NCBI RefSeq assembly: GCF_005048155.1
Contig: NZ_SUMB01000001.1
Span: 620,001-684,000, forward strand
Length of the DNA: 64,000 nt
Reading direction: 5' to 3'
Origin: Streptomyces piniterrae
GTDB lineage: Bacteria > Actinomycetota > Actinomycetes > Streptomycetales > Streptomycetaceae
Below, one piece after another: positions 33,930 through 45,260 of this stretch; positions within the stretch are counted from its first letter, which is position 1; each line of letters opens with the position of its first letter. A model generated the notes under the pieces. The model searched no databases. It saw only the letters and a program-made list of their open reading frames with translations, and was not told where the DNA came from. The position numbers and the translations under genes were made by a program.

Positions 33930-35282
33930 ATGGCGACGGGTGCGGAGACCAGGGCTGACCGGGCTGACCGGGCTGACCGGGCAGACAGGGCGGCAGCGGC
34001 GGGCGGTACGGGCGCGGTGCGCGTGGTGGCACGCAGACTGCTGCCGCTGCTGTTCGTGCTGTACCTGGTCAACTTCGTCGACCGGGCCAACATCGGTGTC
34101 GCCGCGCTGACGATGAACGCCGATCTGGGGCTGAGCGCCACCGCCTACGGCACCGCCGCCGGGATCTTCTTTCTGGGCTATGTGCTCTTCCAGGTCCCGG
34201 CGGCGGTGGCGTTGAGGCGGTTCGGCGCCCGTCGCTGGCTGTGCTGCGTGATCACCGCCTGGGGTGTCTGCTCGGCCGCCACCGCGTGCGTCAACGACGC
34301 GCACGGCCTCTATCTGGCCCGGTTCGCGCTGGGGCTGACCGAGGCCGGATTCTTCCCCGGCGTCGTCGCCTATCTGGCCGGCTGGTTCCCGTGCCGGCAG
34401 CGCACCCGCGCCCTGGCCCTGTTTCTGCTCGCCATCCCCCTCTCCAACATCGTCGGGTTGCCGGCATCGGGTCTGCTCGTCGACCACTTCTCCCTCTTCG
34501 GTCTCAGCGGCTGGCGGTCGATGTTCCTGATCGAGGCCGCCCCCGCTGTCGTCCTGGGTGCCGCCGCACTGCGCCTGCTGCCCGACACACCACGCGATGC
34601 GGCCTGGTTGACGGCGGCCCAACGCGAGGAACTCGAAGCGCTGTTGGCCCAGGCCGTCCCGTCCTCATCGACAGACCGGGCCACGCTGGGGCGCGTCGCG
34701 CACTTCACCGTGGTGCATGCGGGCCCGGCCTTCGCCGCGTATGCCCTGCAGTTCTTCCTGCCGAAGGTCACCACCGTCCTCTTCCCTGGAGCCGGGACGT
34801 CCGCCGCTGCCGCGCTCGCGGCCCTGCCGTCCGTCCTCGCGGCCGTGGCCATGCTCGCGTGGAGCCGCCACGGCGACCGGGTGGGCCCCCGGACCTATCT
34901 CATCGCCGCGCCCGTCGCGGCCGCTGCGACCGCGATTTCCCTGGCCGCGCTCTCACCCCCGCCCGTTCTCACCCTGGCCGCGCTGGCCGTCGCCGTCGCG
35001 GGGATTCTCACTGCGGTTCCTGTTTTCTGGAGCCGGTGCACCACGGTCCTGTCCGGCCCCCGCGCGGCGACGGCCGTCGCCGGTGTCAATGCGGCCAGCA
35101 GCCTCGCCAGCTTCGCGGGCCCGTATGTCACCGGCCTGCTCACCGACGCCACCGGTGACTACCAGGCCGCCTACTCTGTCATCGCCTGCGCCCTGGCGGT
35201 CTCGTGTGCCGCGACCCTCCGCCTCCCCGGCGCACCGGTCGGCACCCACCGAGCTTCGGCGCCGACCCGCACCCCCGCCTGA
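33930..35282 (+). CDS. MFS transporter (anion:cation symporter, tartrate/glucarate-like)
   Basis: A 450-residue major facilitator with twelve predicted helices. The helix 1-2 region LVNFVDRANIGVAALTMNAD and IFFLGYVLFQVPAAVALRRFG is typical of the ACS family that carries organic acids such as tartrate, glucarate or phthalate. ATG 33930 has GGAGG with 7-base spacing; GTG 33912 is also open. The N-terminus contains four ADR repeats encoded by a 9-bp tandem repeat. A hairpin follows the gene. Confidence 0.9.
   Translation: MATGAETRADRADRADRADRAAAAGGTGAVRVVARRLLPLLFVLYLVNFVDRANIGVAALTMNADLGLSATAYGTAAGIFFLGYVLFQVPAAVALRRFGARRWLCCVITAWGVCSAATACVNDAHGLYLARFALGLTEAGFFPGVVAYLAGWFPCRQRTRALALFLLAIPLSNIVGLPASGLLVDHFSLFGLSGWRSMFLIEAAPAVVLGAAALRLLPDTPRDAAWLTAAQREELEALLAQAVPSSSTDRATLGRVAHFTVVHAGPAFAAYALQFFLPKVTTVLFPGAGTSAAAALAALPSVLAAVAMLAWSRHGDRVGPRTYLIAAPVAAAATAISLAALSPPPVLTLAALAVAVAGILTAVPVFWSRCTTVLSGPRAATAVAGVNAASSLASFAGPYVTGLLTDATGDYQAAYSVIACALAVSCAATLRLPGAPVGTHRASAPTRTPA
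33952..33987. repeat. 9-bp tandem repeat in MFS gene
   Basis: GGGCTGACC is repeated three times (33952-33978) followed by the variant GGGCAGACA. It encodes the repeated Ala-Asp-Arg in the cytoplasmic N-terminus. Copy-number change keeps the frame. Confidence 0.85.
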
Positions 35283-37856
<2,574 letters not shown>

Positions 37857-37860
37857 GCCC

Positions 37861-37899
37861 GATGTCCCGGTCGGCCACTCATCGGTCGGCCGGGACATC
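37861..37899. terminator. katG terminator hairpin
   Basis: GATGTCCCGG (37861-37870) pairs with CCGGGACATC (37890-37899), 19-nt loop, four bases after the katG stop. Confidence 0.75.
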
Positions 37900-38006
37900 C
37901 GGCCGACCTGGCGCTCGGCCGCGAGTGCTCCACACAGGAGAGTGCCCTGGCAGATGAGTGACCTGGCACCTGCGGTCCTCCGCGGGGACGTCGATGTCCC
38001 GTGCCC

Positions 38007-38933
38007 TCACGGGACGTGCCAGCAGTCCGGCTGCCTGCCGTCAATGTCGGTGAATCCGTACTCCCTCGCCAGCTGAGCGGAACTGACCGACCGCTGGTTC
38101 CATCGGTGCCGTTCCGGATCCGCGGCCAGGGCTGCCGCCGCCCGGCCGACATAGCGTGGTGACTCCGACTGGGCGAACCCCGCCGGTGCGGTTGGCAAGC
38201 CGTCGCCCCTGTGCGGGGCGAGCGCCTCGCGCCAGTTCTCCTCGCCGACACCGAAGTTGTCCAGCATCATCTCCGAACGAAGCCAACCGGGCGTGAGGGC
38301 GACCGCGGTGGCACCGAACGGCTGCAGTTCATGCCCTTGCGAAAACGCCAGCCGGTTCACCGCGGTCTTCACCAGGTCGTAGAACACCGAGATCCGGTAC
38401 GACGACGCATTGAATTCCGTTGTGCCGTCGGTGACTTCGACGAGCAGTCCGCCCGGCTCCTCGATCAGCAGGGGGAGGAGATGGTGGGAGGTGATCAGAT
38501 GGGTGTCGAGACCCAGCCGGAGAATGCGCAGGCCGTCATCGAGGCGGTGCTTCCAGACCGGTGTGTTCCAGTCCGCCGGCCCGCCCTTGAGACGTTCCGC
38601 GCCCCAGATGTCGTTGATCAGAATGTCGATACGGCCGTGTTCGCCGCGAATGCGATCTGCCAGGCGGTGAACCTGATCGGAATCGAGATGATCGACCTGG
38701 AATGCCATTCCGGTGCCGCCGAGTCGGGTGACCAGCTCCGCCGTCTCCTCGATCGTCTCCGGCCGGTCGTAGTCGGACCCTCCCGGGCCCGTCACGCTGC
38801 TGCGTCCTGTGCAGATCACGGTCGCACCCGCTTCGCCCAGCGCAGCAGCGAAGCCACGTCCTGCGCCTCGTGTCGCTCCCGCTACGACAGCGACCTTCCC
38901 GCGCAACGCGTCAGGGTCCGGCAACCACACCAT
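38007..38933 (-). CDS. Short-chain dehydrogenase/reductase
   Basis: A 308-residue SDR. The nucleotide-binding motif is AGATRGAGRGFA near residue 20, the strand ICTGRSS follows, and the catalytic Tyr-x3-Lys is Y-D-L-V-K in SVFYDLVKTAVNRLAFSQGH. Its length and the extended C-terminus (TDIDGRQPDCWHVP) put it outside the short classical set. The start is uncertain: the best site GGGAG abuts ATG 38933, so GTG 38930 may be used. Substrate unknown. Confidence 0.88.
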   Translation of the reverse strand: MVWLPDPDALRGKVAVVAGATRGAGRGFAAALGEAGATVICTGRSSVTGPGGSDYDRPETIEETAELVTRLGGTGMAFQVDHLDSDQVHRLADRIRGEHGRIDILINDIWGAERLKGGPADWNTPVWKHRLDDGLRILRLGLDTHLITSHHLLPLLIEEPGGLLVEVTDGTTEFNASSYRISVFYDLVKTAVNRLAFSQGHELQPFGATAVALTPGWLRSEMMLDNFGVGEENWREALAPHRGDGLPTAPAGFAQSESPRYVGRAAAALAADPERHRWNQRSVSSAQLAREYGFTDIDGRQPDCWHVP

Positions 38934-38992
38934 CTCCCGACTATCGCAGACCTGCCGCGAAGCGGTATGCGGCGCTCCGCGCGTGACAAGCC

Positions 38993-40123
38993 TCAAGCGG
39001 GCTGGTCCCTCTCACCGTCAAGCGGCTGCGGAGAGGTGCGCAAGCGCACGGCGAGGGCGGCGATGTCGTCGTTGAGGTGTCCTCTGCTGAAGCGGAGGAG
39101 GTCATGATGAAGAGCGTTGAGCAGTTCGCCTGGTCGCCGCCCCGGGGTCTGTCGGCGCAACCAGTCCGCCACCGGGAAGAACTCGCCGTCGCGGTCACGA
39201 GCCTCGGCGACACCGTCGGTGTAGAGGAGCAGCAGGTCGCCAGGGGCGACGCCGAAGGTGTCGATGCTGTAGTGATCACCGATCAGCTCCGCGAGGTTGA
39301 GGGGCGGTGAGGGAGCGGTGGGCTCCAGTGCGCGGACTTCCCCGCGGTTCAGGAGGAGTGGTGGGGGATGTCCGCAGTTGAGGATTCCCATACGGCCGGC
39401 CCCGTGTGGGATCTCGGCGAGAAGGGCGGTGGCGAAGCGCTCCATCATGCCCTCGGGGGGAAAGGCGGCGTTGTAGCGGGTGCTGCTTGCCTCCAGGCGA
39501 CGGGCGATATTGACCAGGTCGGCCTCGTCGTAGGCCGCCTCCCGGAAGGAGTTGACCATCGCCGCGGCCGAGCCCACCGCCGGCAGCCCCTTGCCCCGCA
39601 CATCGCCGATGAGCAGTCGGACCCCGTACTTCGTGTCGACCACCTCGTAGAAGTCGCCGCCGATGCTGGCCTCCGCCGCGGCCGCGAGATACAGCGCCTC
39701 GATCTCGACGCACCCGAAGCGGCGCGGCATCGGGCTCAGGACCACCTGCTGCGCCGCGTCGGCGACGAGCCGGACCTGGAGCAGGGTCTGCTCCCGCCGG
39801 AGCCGGATATGACTTCCGTACGCGGCCGCCACGGTGACGGCGGCGATCCCCGCTGCCGTCCACCACGTCCCCAGGCCGGGAAACACGATGCCGAGGCCGA
39901 TCATGAGAAGAAGGCAGACCGTCCCCAGCAGGACGGTGGGGAGCACGGGCCACATGGCGGCGGCGAGGGCCGGCGCTGCCGGCAGGAGCCGACTGAAAGC
40001 CACTTCTGGGGGAGTGACGTACGCCAGGCTGGCGATGACAACTGTCAGGATCACCGGAGACAGCAGGGTAAGCGGCCCCCGGCCGTGGCGACGACCGAGG
40101 CGCAGTCGTCCGGGCTTGATCAT
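38993..40123 (-). CDS. Membrane-bound SpoIIE-type PP2C phosphatase
   Basis: A 376-residue paralogue of the protein at 31811-32917, with four transmembrane helices (residues 18-100) and the PP2C domain: AAQQVVLS, ASIGGDFYEVV, GDVRGKGLPAVG, NCGHPPPLLL, LLLYTDGVAEARD and NDDIAALAV. It is probably a phosphatase of an anti-anti-sigma factor. No sigma regulon gene lies beside it. Confidence 0.92.
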   Translation of the reverse strand: MIKPGRLRLGRRHGRGPLTLLSPVILTVVIASLAYVTPPEVAFSRLLPAAPALAAAMWPVLPTVLLGTVCLLLMIGLGIVFPGLGTWWTAAGIAAVTVAAAYGSHIRLRREQTLLQVRLVADAAQQVVLSPMPRRFGCVEIEALYLAAAAEASIGGDFYEVVDTKYGVRLLIGDVRGKGLPAVGSAAAMVNSFREAAYDEADLVNIARRLEASSTRYNAAFPPEGMMERFATALLAEIPHGAGRMGILNCGHPPPLLLNRGEVRALEPTAPSPPLNLAELIGDHYSIDTFGVAPGDLLLLYTDGVAEARDRDGEFFPVADWLRRQTPGRRPGELLNALHHDLLRFSRGHLNDDIAALAVRLRTSPQPLDGERDQPA

Positions 40124-40212
40124 ACTTCGCAGGATATCCACGCACAGCGGACATGGCGCTCTGGTGAGTCGGAGTCGACCGTCTGCGTTCGAACGGTTGT
40201 CTGCGGTGGCGG

Positions 40213-40317
40213 ATGCGAGCCTGTGTCCGTGGCCTGCTTGGTCCCGTGGAGCGGAAGAAGGGCTGGCAGCTCGCCGAATACGCAGGTCACCGAGGGCCGG
40301 CCGGCTTCCGGCAGGTG
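40213..40317 (+). pseudogene. IS701-type transposase remnant
   Basis: A 35-codon stretch encodes ACVRGLLGPVERKKGWQLAE followed by YAGHRGPAGFRQ. This matches the N-terminal part of IS701-family transposases as I remember it (RGLL-x-VERKN-WQLAE and a helix with GH-x-P). The rest of the frame loses similarity at once. No terminal inverted repeats are visible, so it is a relic. Confidence 0.6.
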
Positions 40318-40463
40318 CCCACCCGGTGGGCCGCACCCTCGCCGCCGCGGCGCGGGTACCCCGCGAACCGCTGGTGTCCTCCCCTCTCTGTCCCGTGCCG
40401 GTGGGTGGGGCGCATGGCCGTCATACGTCGCCCGCCGGATGGGCCAGATCGCGGGCGAACGGG

Positions 40464-41066
40464 CTAGATCGCTGGCGAGGGGTCTTGGCGAGGGTCGGCT
40501 CGCCACTCGGCTGCGATGCCTCGCATCAGAGGCGGGTACACGAGCAGGTGCCGGAACGGCGCGATCGCGGCCATGTAAGCCCGCCCGAACAGGCCGTTCG
40601 GCTTCACCAGCACGGCCATCTGGCCACGGTGGCCGCCGGCTCCATCCGGGACCCAGCTCAGGTGCATCACCCCGTGCATGGTCCGGTTGCTCATCTCCGA
40701 TGCCCACTCGTTGTCCGTCAGATAGATCGAGCGGAAGGGCAGGCGGGCGAACTCCGGTCCGAACGGACCGTCGCGCAGATCGGCCGGCAGCCGGTCGCGC
40801 AGCGTCGGCACTCGGGATCCGACGCCGGAGTCGGGGTTGTCCCAGCCGAGCAGCTTCCCGAGTTTCCAGCGGATCGTGAAGAGCGCGCAGGCGATCCGGG
40901 ACGGGTTGTCCGACGTGTCCCCCTCGATGGTCTGCCGCACCAGGTGCGGGAAGTCGTCAGGGCCTCCCGGCGTCGGCAGCGCCCACACGTCATACAGGCG
41001 GAAGTCGCGCGCCATCTCATGGATCAGCCAGGGCCGGGAGGTGTGCGCGGTGTTCGGGAGTTTCAT
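40464..41066 (-). CDS. DUF2867-family protein
   Basis: A 200-residue DUF2867 protein: TAHTSRPWLIHEMARDFRLY, VWALPTPGGPDDFP, WKLGKLLGWD, NRTMHGVMHLSWV. The family belongs to a polyketide-cyclase-like superfamily and is of unknown function. It starts 15 bp from a triple 16-bp repeat that probably is its operator. Confidence 0.88.
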   Translation of the reverse strand: MKLPNTAHTSRPWLIHEMARDFRLYDVWALPTPGGPDDFPHLVRQTIEGDTSDNPSRIACALFTIRWKLGKLLGWDNPDSGVGSRVPTLRDRLPADLRDGPFGPEFARLPFRSIYLTDNEWASEMSNRTMHGVMHLSWVPDGAGGHRGQMAVLVKPNGLFGRAYMAAIAPFRHLLVYPPLMRGIAAEWRADPRQDPSPAI

Positions 41067-41080
41067 TGGTGGACCTCTAT

Positions 41081-41128
41081 CTGCTCAGTGATGCATCTGC
41101 TGAGTGATGCATCGGCTCAGTGATGTTT
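41081..41128. promoter_or_regulatory. Three tandem 16-bp repeats, candidate operator
   Basis: CTGCTCAGTGATGCAT, CTGCTGAGTGATGCAT and CGGCTCAGTGATGTTT follow without gaps at 41081-41096, 41097-41112 and 41113-41128, 15 bp upstream of the DUF2867 start (minus strand). The core GATGCATC is palindromic. No regulator gene that could bind it lies next to it. Confidence 0.7.
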
Positions 41129-41224
41129 CGCGACGAGGGGTGAGTCCGAGTACGTTCGCGACGGCGTGGGCCGCGAGGAGCTCATCGTCCAGAGCCTGAC
41201 CGGCCAGGGTCGATCACGGTCCCC

Positions 41225-42142
41225 TCAGGCGCGCCGACGAAGACGAGTGCGGGAGCCGCCCTGACCTGCGATGCAGCCGCAACCCCGGGTGAGATGTCTG
41301 GTCAACCCGGGCTCGGCTCGTAGAGGCGGGTGGCTCTGCCGGGGGGCGACGCAAATGGGGGCTCTGTGCGTGCCGTGTCGGCGGTGCAGGAAGGCGCCGT
41401 ACACCGAAAGGCCGAGTGCGGTCAGCCAGGCCGGGACGAGGGACAGCTCGGAGCCGCCGGAGTTCGACTGCTGCCGCATCTCGGCCGTGATGCCGAGCGC
41501 GTCACCGCCCAGCGTCCAGATGGTTCTGGCTCCGGCCCACGGGAGCACCCCGCACACCAGCAGGTAGGCCGCCCTCCTGGTGCGGCGGGTGGCGGTTGAG
41601 GCGGCGGGGTGGACGAGTGGGGCGTCGTGGCCGCCGGAGTGCCGGTGGCCGCAGCGGGGGCAGGCGCCGGGGGTGGTCAGGATGAGCGCGTACCCCACTG
41701 CTACCCGGCCGGGCCGACCGAGCTCTCGCCGTCTTGCCCAGCAGGCAGTCGCGGCGACGGCGGCCAGACCGGCCAGTATCAGCTGGGCGAGGGCTGTGTA
41801 CGGGGCGTCCAGGGGGAAGGGGAGGAGAGTGGTTCTGGTTCCCTTCCCGGCTCGGACGGCCTCTACGGCGACGTACACCGCGCACCAGACCACGGCGGCA
41901 GCAGGCGCCCACTCCGGCCACCGCCGAAACCACCGGGTCCACCGGGTCCACTGAACCGACCGGGATGCGTTTGCCCCCGACGATCGGTAGCCATCCGGGT
42001 GCGATCTCGCCCCGTCCCCGGACCAGGACGAGGGAGAGCAGGCGAACGGGATCGCGTGACCGGTCACGACCGCCCACCTCGGAACGGACCGCTCGGTGCG
42101 GTGTGAAGCCGTGGCCGGGTGTCGCCCGATGAGCGCTTTCAT
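41225..42142 (-). pseudogene. Decayed membrane-protein gene
   Basis: The minus frame has a plausible middle section: RWPEWAPAAAVVWCAVYVAV, a second hydrophobic helix LILAGLAAVAATACWARRR, then YLLVCGVLPWAGARTIWTLG and LGITAEM. These resemble a streptomycete multi-helix membrane protein of more than 380 residues, but large parts are missing and the ends read like random GC-rich codons. I read it as a gene with internal deletions. The ends are approximate. Confidence 0.45.
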
Positions 42143-42216
42143 GAATCTCAGCGTCTTCGATCCCCGGGACGGTGCCATCGCTCCCGAGGCTGACGTACCT
42201 CCCCCAAGAGACGGAG

Positions 42217-42312
42217 CTACTGCCGGCAGGCGCAATCGTCAGACGCCCGGGACCCGCTTGCGGCCTGGTTACCCTTGCCGGCCCCCGAGGGCCCGACGAG
42301 GACGATTCGCAT
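42217..42312 (-). pseudogene. Adenylate kinase gene stump (adk')
   Basis: The 31 codons begin with the adenylate kinase N-terminus MRIVLVGPSGAGKGNQA (canonical GPPGAGKGTQA) and then turn into unrelated residues before a stop. ATG 42312 overlaps the secY stop (ATGA). In actinobacteria adk follows secY in the ribosomal protein operon, so this is the left-over of a duplicated secY-adk segment. The P-loop Pro to Ser and Thr to Asn changes show decay. Confidence 0.82.
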
Positions 42313-43619
42313 CAGCGGAGGAACCCTTCGTAGTTGCGCTGCCGAAGCTTGCTCTCGATCTGCTTCACCGTCTCCAGGCCCACACTCACGATGATGAGGA
42401 TGCTCGTACCGCCGAACGGGAAGTTCTGGTTCGCATGGAAAAGCACCAACTCCATTGTCGGTACGAGCGCGATCAGCCCGAGGTACAGCGAGCCGGGCCA
42501 CGTGATCCGGGTGAGCACGTAGTTGAGGTACTCGGCCGTCGGGCGACCAGCCCGGATGCCCGGGATGAAGCCACCGTGCTTCTTCATGTTGTCGGCGACT
42601 TCTTCGGGGTTGAAGGAGATGGCTACGTAGAAGAAGGCGAAGAAGACGATCAGCAGGACGTACGCGGCGATGTAAACGGGGTGGTCTCCCTTGGTGAAGT
42701 TGGTGGCGAGCCAGGTCGCCCATGCCGCCTTCGACCCGCTGAACTGTGCGATGAGCGCCGGGATGGAGAGCAGCGACGACGCGAAGATGACGGGAATCAC
42801 CCCTGCCTGGTTCACCTTGAGCGGGATGTAGGTCGACGTACCGCCGTACGACCGGCGCCCGATCATCCGCTTCGCGTACTGCACCGGTATGCGTCGCTGG
42901 GCCTGCTCGACGAAGACCACCAGGGCGACCATCGCCAGGCCCACAAGGATCACCGCGAAGAACTCGATCCAGCCGTCGGCGAGCTCGCCCTGGAGCTTGA
43001 CCTGCCACAGCGCGCTCGGGAAGCGGGCGGCGATCGAGATGAACATCAGGATCGACATGCCGTTGCCGATACCGCGGTCGGTGACCAACTCGCCGAGCCA
43101 CATGGTCAGGCAGGTGCCCGCGGTCATCGTGATGACCATGGTGATGATGGTGAAGACCGAGTCGTCGGGCACGATCTGGCGCGTGCAGTTCTGGAAGAGC
43201 GAACCGGCGCGGGCGGCGCCCACCAGGGCGGTGCCCTCCAGGGCGGCGAGCGCCACGGTCAGATAGCGGGTGTACTGGGTGATTTTCGCCTGGCCGGACT
43301 GGCCCTCCTTCTTGAGGGCCTCCAGCCTCGGGATCACCACGGTCAGCAGCTGGAGGATGATGCTCGCCGTGATGTACGGCATGATCCCCAGCGCGAAGAT
43401 CGTGATCTGCAGCAGCGCACCACCGCTGAACATGTTCACCAGGCCGAACAACCCGCTGTTGGCATGGTTCCGCTCCACACAGAACTTGACGTTCGCGTAG
43501 TTCACCCCAGGGACCGGGATGTGCGTTCCGATCTGGTAGAGCACGATGATGCCCAATGTGAACAGCAGCTTCTTGCGCAGGTCGGGCGTCTTGAACGCTC
43601 GGGCGAACGCGGTGAGCAC
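42312..43619 (-). CDS. secY: Preprotein translocase subunit SecY (second copy)
   Basis: A 435-residue SecY with ten predicted helices; GIMPYITASIILQLLTVVIP, VTDRGIGNGMSILMF and GGTSTYIPLKVNQAGVIPVIF are intact, and the C-terminus ends in the usual IESKLRQRNYEGFLR. GTG 43619 has GCAGGAGG upstream. The gene is not surrounded by ribosomal protein genes: rplO is absent upstream and only an adk stump follows. So this is an extra secY outside the spc operon, probably functional by its intact frame. Confidence 0.93.
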   Translation of the reverse strand: MLTAFARAFKTPDLRKKLLFTLGIIVLYQIGTHIPVPGVNYANVKFCVERNHANSGLFGLVNMFSGGALLQITIFALGIMPYITASIILQLLTVVIPRLEALKKEGQSGQAKITQYTRYLTVALAALEGTALVGAARAGSLFQNCTRQIVPDDSVFTIITMVITMTAGTCLTMWLGELVTDRGIGNGMSILMFISIAARFPSALWQVKLQGELADGWIEFFAVILVGLAMVALVVFVEQAQRRIPVQYAKRMIGRRSYGGTSTYIPLKVNQAGVIPVIFASSLLSIPALIAQFSGSKAAWATWLATNFTKGDHPVYIAAYVLLIVFFAFFYVAISFNPEEVADNMKKHGGFIPGIRAGRPTAEYLNYVLTRITWPGSLYLGLIALVPTMELVLFHANQNFPFGGTSILIIVSVGLETVKQIESKLRQRNYEGFLR

Positions 43620-43871
43620 GGGTGCCTCCTGCGCCTCCCGCCACTTGGGGCCGGGAGGCGACGGTCTTGAGGATCGACGAATACGTAAGCGGCTGTGCGG
43701 CGCGGAGTTCGTCCGCACGGCGGGTTGCGAGGCAGGACCCCGTGGCCGACCTGGTTGCCCAGGGGTGCGGTGTATGCGCGCAGACGAAGCCGCCGTCTCC
43801 CTCTCACGAAGGTGCAGGGAGACGGGGCTTGCGTACACACTCATGGGGACCGCTTGAACGCGGCCAACGCG

Positions 43872-44381
43872 CTACCTGGCGGTCGAGGTTTCTGTCGGCG
43901 TCGGAACCGGCTCGGCGGTTGAGGGACGGTACGGCATCTGCAGTGGACCGGTAGTTGAGGCGCAGGGCGGCGTCGGACCCGGCTTGGGGGGTGAGGTGCG
44001 GGTGGGCATCGGAGGCTCGGGGGGTGAGGGGCGATACGGCATCGGCACCGGCCGGGTGGTTGACGTGCAGGTCGGCATCGGCGCGTTCGTGGTACCAGGC
44101 ACGGGGCGGGGCGTCGACGGCATCGGGACCGACTCGGCGGGGGTGCCGGGGCGGCGCTGAGGGCCGGTGGGGCCGTCCTGAGCGAAGGAGCTCGGCAGGA
44201 CCATCAGTCCGACTCCGAGTCCGGCAACGGTCAGCACGGATCCGGTGGCCGTCCAGGCCGCTCGAGCCCGCCGGCGTGCCCGAACGCCGGCGTGCAGTCG
44301 GTCTCGGTGCCGGTCCTCATAGAGCGTGTCCTCCTGGCTGTCGCGCATCATCCGCGCCAGCTCCTGCTCGAAGTGATCCAT
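43872..44381 (-). CDS. Single-pass membrane protein with Pro/Thr-rich tail, partner of sigma factor
   Basis: A 169-residue protein: an N-terminal cytoplasmic part (MDHFEQELARMMRDSQEDTL, YEDRHRDRLHAGVRARRRAR), one transmembrane helix (residues about 45-68) and an extracellular tail of Pro, Thr and Ser with repeated PMPTxTS and QMPYRPS/PMPYRPS motifs. It follows the SigE-family sigma gene by 10 bp. The N-terminal pattern is typical of the proteins encoded after such sigma factors; an anti-sigma role is possible but it lacks a zinc motif. Confidence 0.8.
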   Translation of the reverse strand: MDHFEQELARMMRDSQEDTLYEDRHRDRLHAGVRARRRARAAWTATGSVLTVAGLGVGLMVLPSSFAQDGPTGPQRRPGTPAESVPMPSTPRPVPGTTNAPMPTCTSTTRPVPMPYRPSPPEPPMPTRTSPPKPGPTPPCASTTGPLQMPYRPSTAEPVPTPTETSTAR

Positions 44382-44391
44382 GGCTCCCTCT

Positions 44392-44904
44392 TCACTCCAC
44401 CGGCTCTGCCTCAGCCAGAAGTTGACGCAACCGTGCAACGCCGCGTGCCGTCAGTGAACGGGCGGTACCCACCGGACAGCCCAGCACCTCCGCGACATCC
44501 CGCTCGGGCAGGTCCTGGTAGTAGCGCAGCACCACCGCAGCCCGCTGCCGCGCCGGCAGCAACGCCAACACGGCCTCCAACCGGGTCTGCTCGTCCACGG
44601 CAGCGGTCTCATCTGCCACCTCGGGCGGGTCGGGCAGCTGGTCCACAGGGTGCTCGCCCCACCAGCGACGCCGTGCCGAGCGAGCCGCAGCACGGGCCAG
44701 GACCTTGCGCACATACGCCTCGGGCGCCTGCCCGGCCACCTTCGGCCAGGCAAACCACAGCTTGACGAGCGCTTCCTGCAGCAGATCCTCGGCCCGGTGC
44801 CGGTCTCCACCGGTGAACAGCCGCGCCAGGTGAAGCAACGCCGACCACCGAGCAGCCACGAACCGGTCGAACTCATCGGCCCGCACCAGCCCCATCAGCG
44901 TCAC
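44392..44904 (-). CDS. SigE-family RNA polymerase sigma factor
   Basis: A 170-residue group IV sigma factor. Region 2 is FDRFVAARWSALLHLARLFT, GDRHRAEDLLQEALVKLWFAW; region 4 is LPARQRAAVVLRYYQDLPER, DVAEVLGCPVGTARSLTARG. This SigE-type subfamily lacks a typical anti-sigma domain partner. GTG 44904 and ATG 44895 both have usable ribosome-binding sites. Cotranscribed with the membrane protein at 43872. Confidence 0.93.
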   Translation of the reverse strand: MTLMGLVRADEFDRFVAARWSALLHLARLFTGGDRHRAEDLLQEALVKLWFAWPKVAGQAPEAYVRKVLARAAARSARRRWWGEHPVDQLPDPPEVADETAAVDEQTRLEAVLALLPARQRAAVVLRYYQDLPERDVAEVLGCPVGTARSLTARGVARLRQLLAEAEPVE

Positions 44905-45260
44905 CCCTCACCTCAACACGCCCTTACACCTTCGATAAGACACTGGCCCCTGCCCCGCTATGCACCCCCGGCAAGTGACATGGCTCACGTGTGCCGTTCT
45001 GGCGTGCCCACGGCGCGACTTGGCTGGAGGGTGTTCGGCAGACGGCCCCAGTTGTCGACATGGAGGCCGATGTGCCGCTGGCTTGCTGGATTGACCGTGG
45101 TGGCGATCGCCATGGGGGGAGGGGCAGGTCGCATGCCTCGGTGGGGAGGGTGACCAGCTCGACCAAGCTGCCGGCCGCTTCGTGTAGTTCGAGATCAAAC
45201 TTGTTGTGTAGGCTGCGGCGAATTTTCAAACTTCATGCTCAAAGGTGGGGGAGTTTCGGA

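Noticed and set aside
41271..42106. Plus-strand frames over the decayed membrane gene
   Set aside because: Translations are Arg/Pro/Gly-rich without motifs; the minus strand has recognisable hydrophobic segments.
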